Below, piece after piece: positions 61,864-64,000 of a DNA stretch of 64,000 nucleotides (positions within the stretch are counted from its first letter, which is position 1; the number at the start of each line of letters is the position of its first letter). Where the stretch lies: positions 99,475,513 through 99,539,512 of the forward strand of contig OX457057.1 of assembly GCA_949752795.1 (NCBI GenBank). The letters are read 5' to 3'. The translations under genes and the position numbers were made by a program. Origin of the DNA: Hyperoodon ampullatus (Eukaryota; Chordata; Mammalia; Artiodactyla; Ziphiidae). The notes under the pieces were generated by a model. That model saw only the letters and a list, made by a program, of their open reading frames with translations. It did not search any database and was not told the origin of the DNA.

Positions 61864-63654
61864 GAGATGATCATATGGTTTTTATTCTTCAATTTGTTAA
61901 TATGGTGTATCACATTGATTTGCATATATTGAAGAATCCTTGCATCCCTGGGATAAATCCCACTTGATCATGGTGTATGATCCTTTTAATGTGCTGTTGG
62001 ATTCTGTTTCCTAGTATTTTGTTGAGGATTTTTGCATCTATATTCATCAGTGATATTGGTCTGTAATTTTCTCTTTTTGTAGTATCTTTGTCTGGTTTTG
62101 GTATCAGGGTGATGGTGGCCTCATAGAATGAGTTTGGGAGTGTGCCTTCCTCTGCAATTTTTTGGAAGAGTTTGAGAAGGATGGGTGTTAGCTCTTCTTT
62201 AAATGTTTGATACAATTTACCTGTGAAGCCATCTGGTCCTGAGCTTTTGTTTGTTGGAATATTTTAAATCACAGTTTCAATTTCATTACTTGTGATTGGT
62301 CTGTTCATATTTTCTATTTTTTCCTGGTTCAGTCTTGGAAGATTATAGCTTTCTAAGAATTTGTCCATTTCTTCCAGGTTGTCCATTTTATTGGCATAGG
62401 GTTGCTTGTAGTAGTCCCTTAGGATGCTTTGTATTTCTGTGGTGTCTGTTGTAACTTCTTTTTCACTTCTAATTTTATTGACTTGAGTCCTCTCCCTCTT
62501 TTTCTTGATGAGTCTGGCTAATGGTTTATCAATTTTGTTTATCTTCTCAGAGAACCAGATTTTAGTTTTATTGATCTTTGCTATTGTTTTCTTTGCTTCT
62601 ATTTCATTTATTTCTGCTCTGAATCTTTATTATTTCTTTCCTTCTGCTAACTTTGGGTTCTGTTTGTTCTTCTTTCTCTAGTTCCTTTAGGTGTAAGGTT
62701 AGAAAGGTGTAAGGTAAGATTGTTTATTTGAGACTCTTCTTGTTTCTTGAGGTAGGCTTGTATAGCTATAAACTTCCCTCTTAGAACTGCTTTTGCTGCA
62801 TCCCATAGGTTTTGGATCGTCGTGTTTTCATTATCATATGTCTCTAGGTATTTTTTGATTTCCTCTTTGATTTCTTCATTGATCTCTTGGTTATTTAGTA
62901 ACGTATTGTTTAGCCTCCATGTGTTTGTGTTTTTTACATTTTTTTCCGTGTAATTGATTTCTAATCTCATAGTGTTGTGGTCAGAAAAGATGCTTGATAT
63001 GATTTCAATTTTCTTAAATTTACTGAAGCTTGATTTTGTGACCCAAGATGTGATCTATCCTGGAGAATGTTCCATGCACACTTGAGAAGAAAGTGTAATC
63101 TGCTGTTTTTGGATGGAATGTCCTATAAATATGAATTAAATCTACCTGGTCTATTGTGTCATTTAAAGCTTCTGTTTCCTTATTAATTTTCTGTTCGAAT
63201 GATCTGTCCATTGGTGTAAGTGAGGTGTTAAAGTCCCCCACTATTATTGTGTTACTGTCAATTTCCTCTTTTATAGCTGTTAGCAGTTGGCTTATGTATT
63301 GAGGTGCTCTATGTTGGGTGCATATATATTTATAATTGTTATAGATTCTTCTTGGATTGATCCCTTGATCATTATGTAGTGTCCTTCCTTGTCTCTTGTA
63401 ACATTCTTTATTTTAAAGCCTATTTTATCTGATAATGAGTGTTGCTACTCCAGCTTTCTTTTGATTTCCACTTGCATGGAATATCTTTTTCCATCCCCTC
63501 ACTTTCAGTCCCTAGGTCTGAAGTGGGTCTCTTGTAGACAGCATATATATGGGTCTTGTTTTTGTATCCATTCAGCAATCTTGTGTCTTATGGCTGGAGC
63601 ATTTAATCCATTCACGTTTAAGGTAATTATCGATATGTATGTTCCTATGACCAT
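61864..63654 (-). pseudogene. L1 ORF2 protein, endonuclease and start of RT, broken
   Basis: Probable start ATG at 63654 (MVIGTYISIITLNVNGLNA). Endonuclease sequence follows, including a QDPYICCLQETHF-like stretch and MGDFNT near 63241. Then a linker (62970-62647) and RT motif 0/1 text such as LIPKPDKD and [10 protein letters not shown] (62215-61910). The pieces lie in alternating frames, implying at least three frameshifts. The frame ends before the catalytic FADD box, so no reverse transcriptase could be made. Confidence 0.88.
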
Positions 63655-63712
63655 TTTCTTAATTGTTTTGGGTTTGTTTTTGTAGGTCCTTTTCTTCTCT
63701 TGTGTTTCCGAC

Positions 63713-64000
63713 TTAGAGAAGTTCCTTTAGCATTTGTTGTAGAGCTGGTTTGGTGGTGCTGAATTCTCTTAGCTTTTGCTTGTCTGTAAAGCTTTTGATT
63801 TCTCCATCGAATCTGAATGAGATCCTTTCCGGGTAGAGTAATCTTGGTTGTAGGTTCTTCCCTTTCATCACTTTAAGTATATCATGCCACTCCCTTCTGG
63901 CTTGTAGAGTTTCTGCTGAGAAATCAGCTGTTAACCTTATGGGAGTTCCCTTGTATGTTATTTGTCATTTTTCCCTTGCTGCTTTCAATAATTCTTCTTT
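63713..64000 (-). pseudogene. L1 ORF1 protein, C-terminal part
   Basis: Minus-strand frame reads ...SAETLQARREWHDILKVMK... and ...DGEIKSFTDKQKLREF..., the C-terminal RNA-binding domain of L1 ORF1p, ending at a TAA at 63713-63715. The N-terminal part is outside the window. In the element, ORF1p is the nucleic-acid chaperone that coats L1 RNA. Whether the rest of the frame is open cannot be judged here. Confidence 0.85.

Larger units (their letters stand above)
61167..64000 (+). other. RAP1A: Intron inside the RAP1A 3' UTR (partial)
   Basis: Begins with GTAAGA after the stop codon; no acceptor with recognisable RAP1A 3' UTR sequence is visible before the edge. Filled by L2 and L1 copies. Confidence 0.7.
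61851..64000 (-). mobile_element. LINE-1 (partial, 3'-truncated with its own poly-A)
   Basis: Runs off the right edge. On the minus strand it carries the ORF1 C-terminus, the inter-ORF spacer and ORF2 up to the start of the RT domain, then ends at 61864 in a 13-A tail. AATAAA on the minus strand (61886 down to 61881) lies 17 nt before the tail, the normal spacing for polyadenylation. The true 3' half of ORF2 and the 3' UTR are absent. Confidence 0.92.

Overview
This is nuclear DNA from a mammal, most probably a cetacean (whale or dolphin). The evidence for that is about twenty copies of tRNA-derived CHR-type SINEs (heads reading GGGCTTCCCTGGTGGCGCAG or a close variant, mostly seen on the minus strand ending CCACCAGGGAAGCCC), LINE-1 3' UTRs of the cetartiodactyl type, and a mariner of the kind known from cattle and relatives. 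I saw no ruminant-type BovB or Bov-tA copies and no Alu. The lineage call is my inference from repeat content; no species can be named.

The only protein-coding gene I can support is RAP1A, the Ras-family small GTPase, on the + strand. Its complete 184-residue coding sequence is split over six exons: 45665-45721 (exon 45638-45721), 49199-49267, 51324-51380, 54283-54423, 55888-56031 and 61051-61137. Every coding intron is phase 0 with GT..AG ends, and the joined lengths give 19+23+19+47+48+28 residues. The start codon lies 27 nt inside its exon, and a strong donor follows the stop codon by 29 nt. The 5' leader and the 3' UTR therefore both continue in other exons. The 45.6 kb upstream of the first coding exon has no promoter-like CpG island and is probably 5' intron of the same gene. 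The distal 3' UTR exon is not visible and probably lies beyond the right edge.

All else is intronic DNA dominated by layered transposable elements. 1-9.4 kb: sparse, with MIR, L2, two long SINEs and long plain stretches. 9.4-12.4 kb: SINE-rich, including two SINEs at one target site. 12.4-24.5 kb: MIR, MER5A and hAT-like DNA transposons, L1M ends, and one MIR nested in another. 24.5-28.8 kb: L2 and old L1M/HAL1. 29-37.5 kb: MIR, decayed L1, a CR1-like remnant, an L1 3' UTR and SINEs. 37.6-39.3 kb: a repeat-poor block. 39.3-44.8 kb: a twin-primed L1, an inverted L1, a mariner inside a SINE, then a long HAL1/L1M stretch. 45.6-61.2 kb: RAP1A coding exons with L2, L1 and SINE introns. 61.5-64 kb: a minus-strand L1 (ORF1 end plus ORF2 start) that stops at an internal polyadenylation site and runs off the right edge.

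There is no operon, CRISPR array, toxin system or unknown gene cluster here. The most unusual structure is a 72-nt near-perfect hairpin in RAP1A intron 4 (54627-54698), the size of a microRNA precursor. The next most interesting items are the mariner-in-SINE nest with intact target duplications and the prematurely polyadenylated L1.
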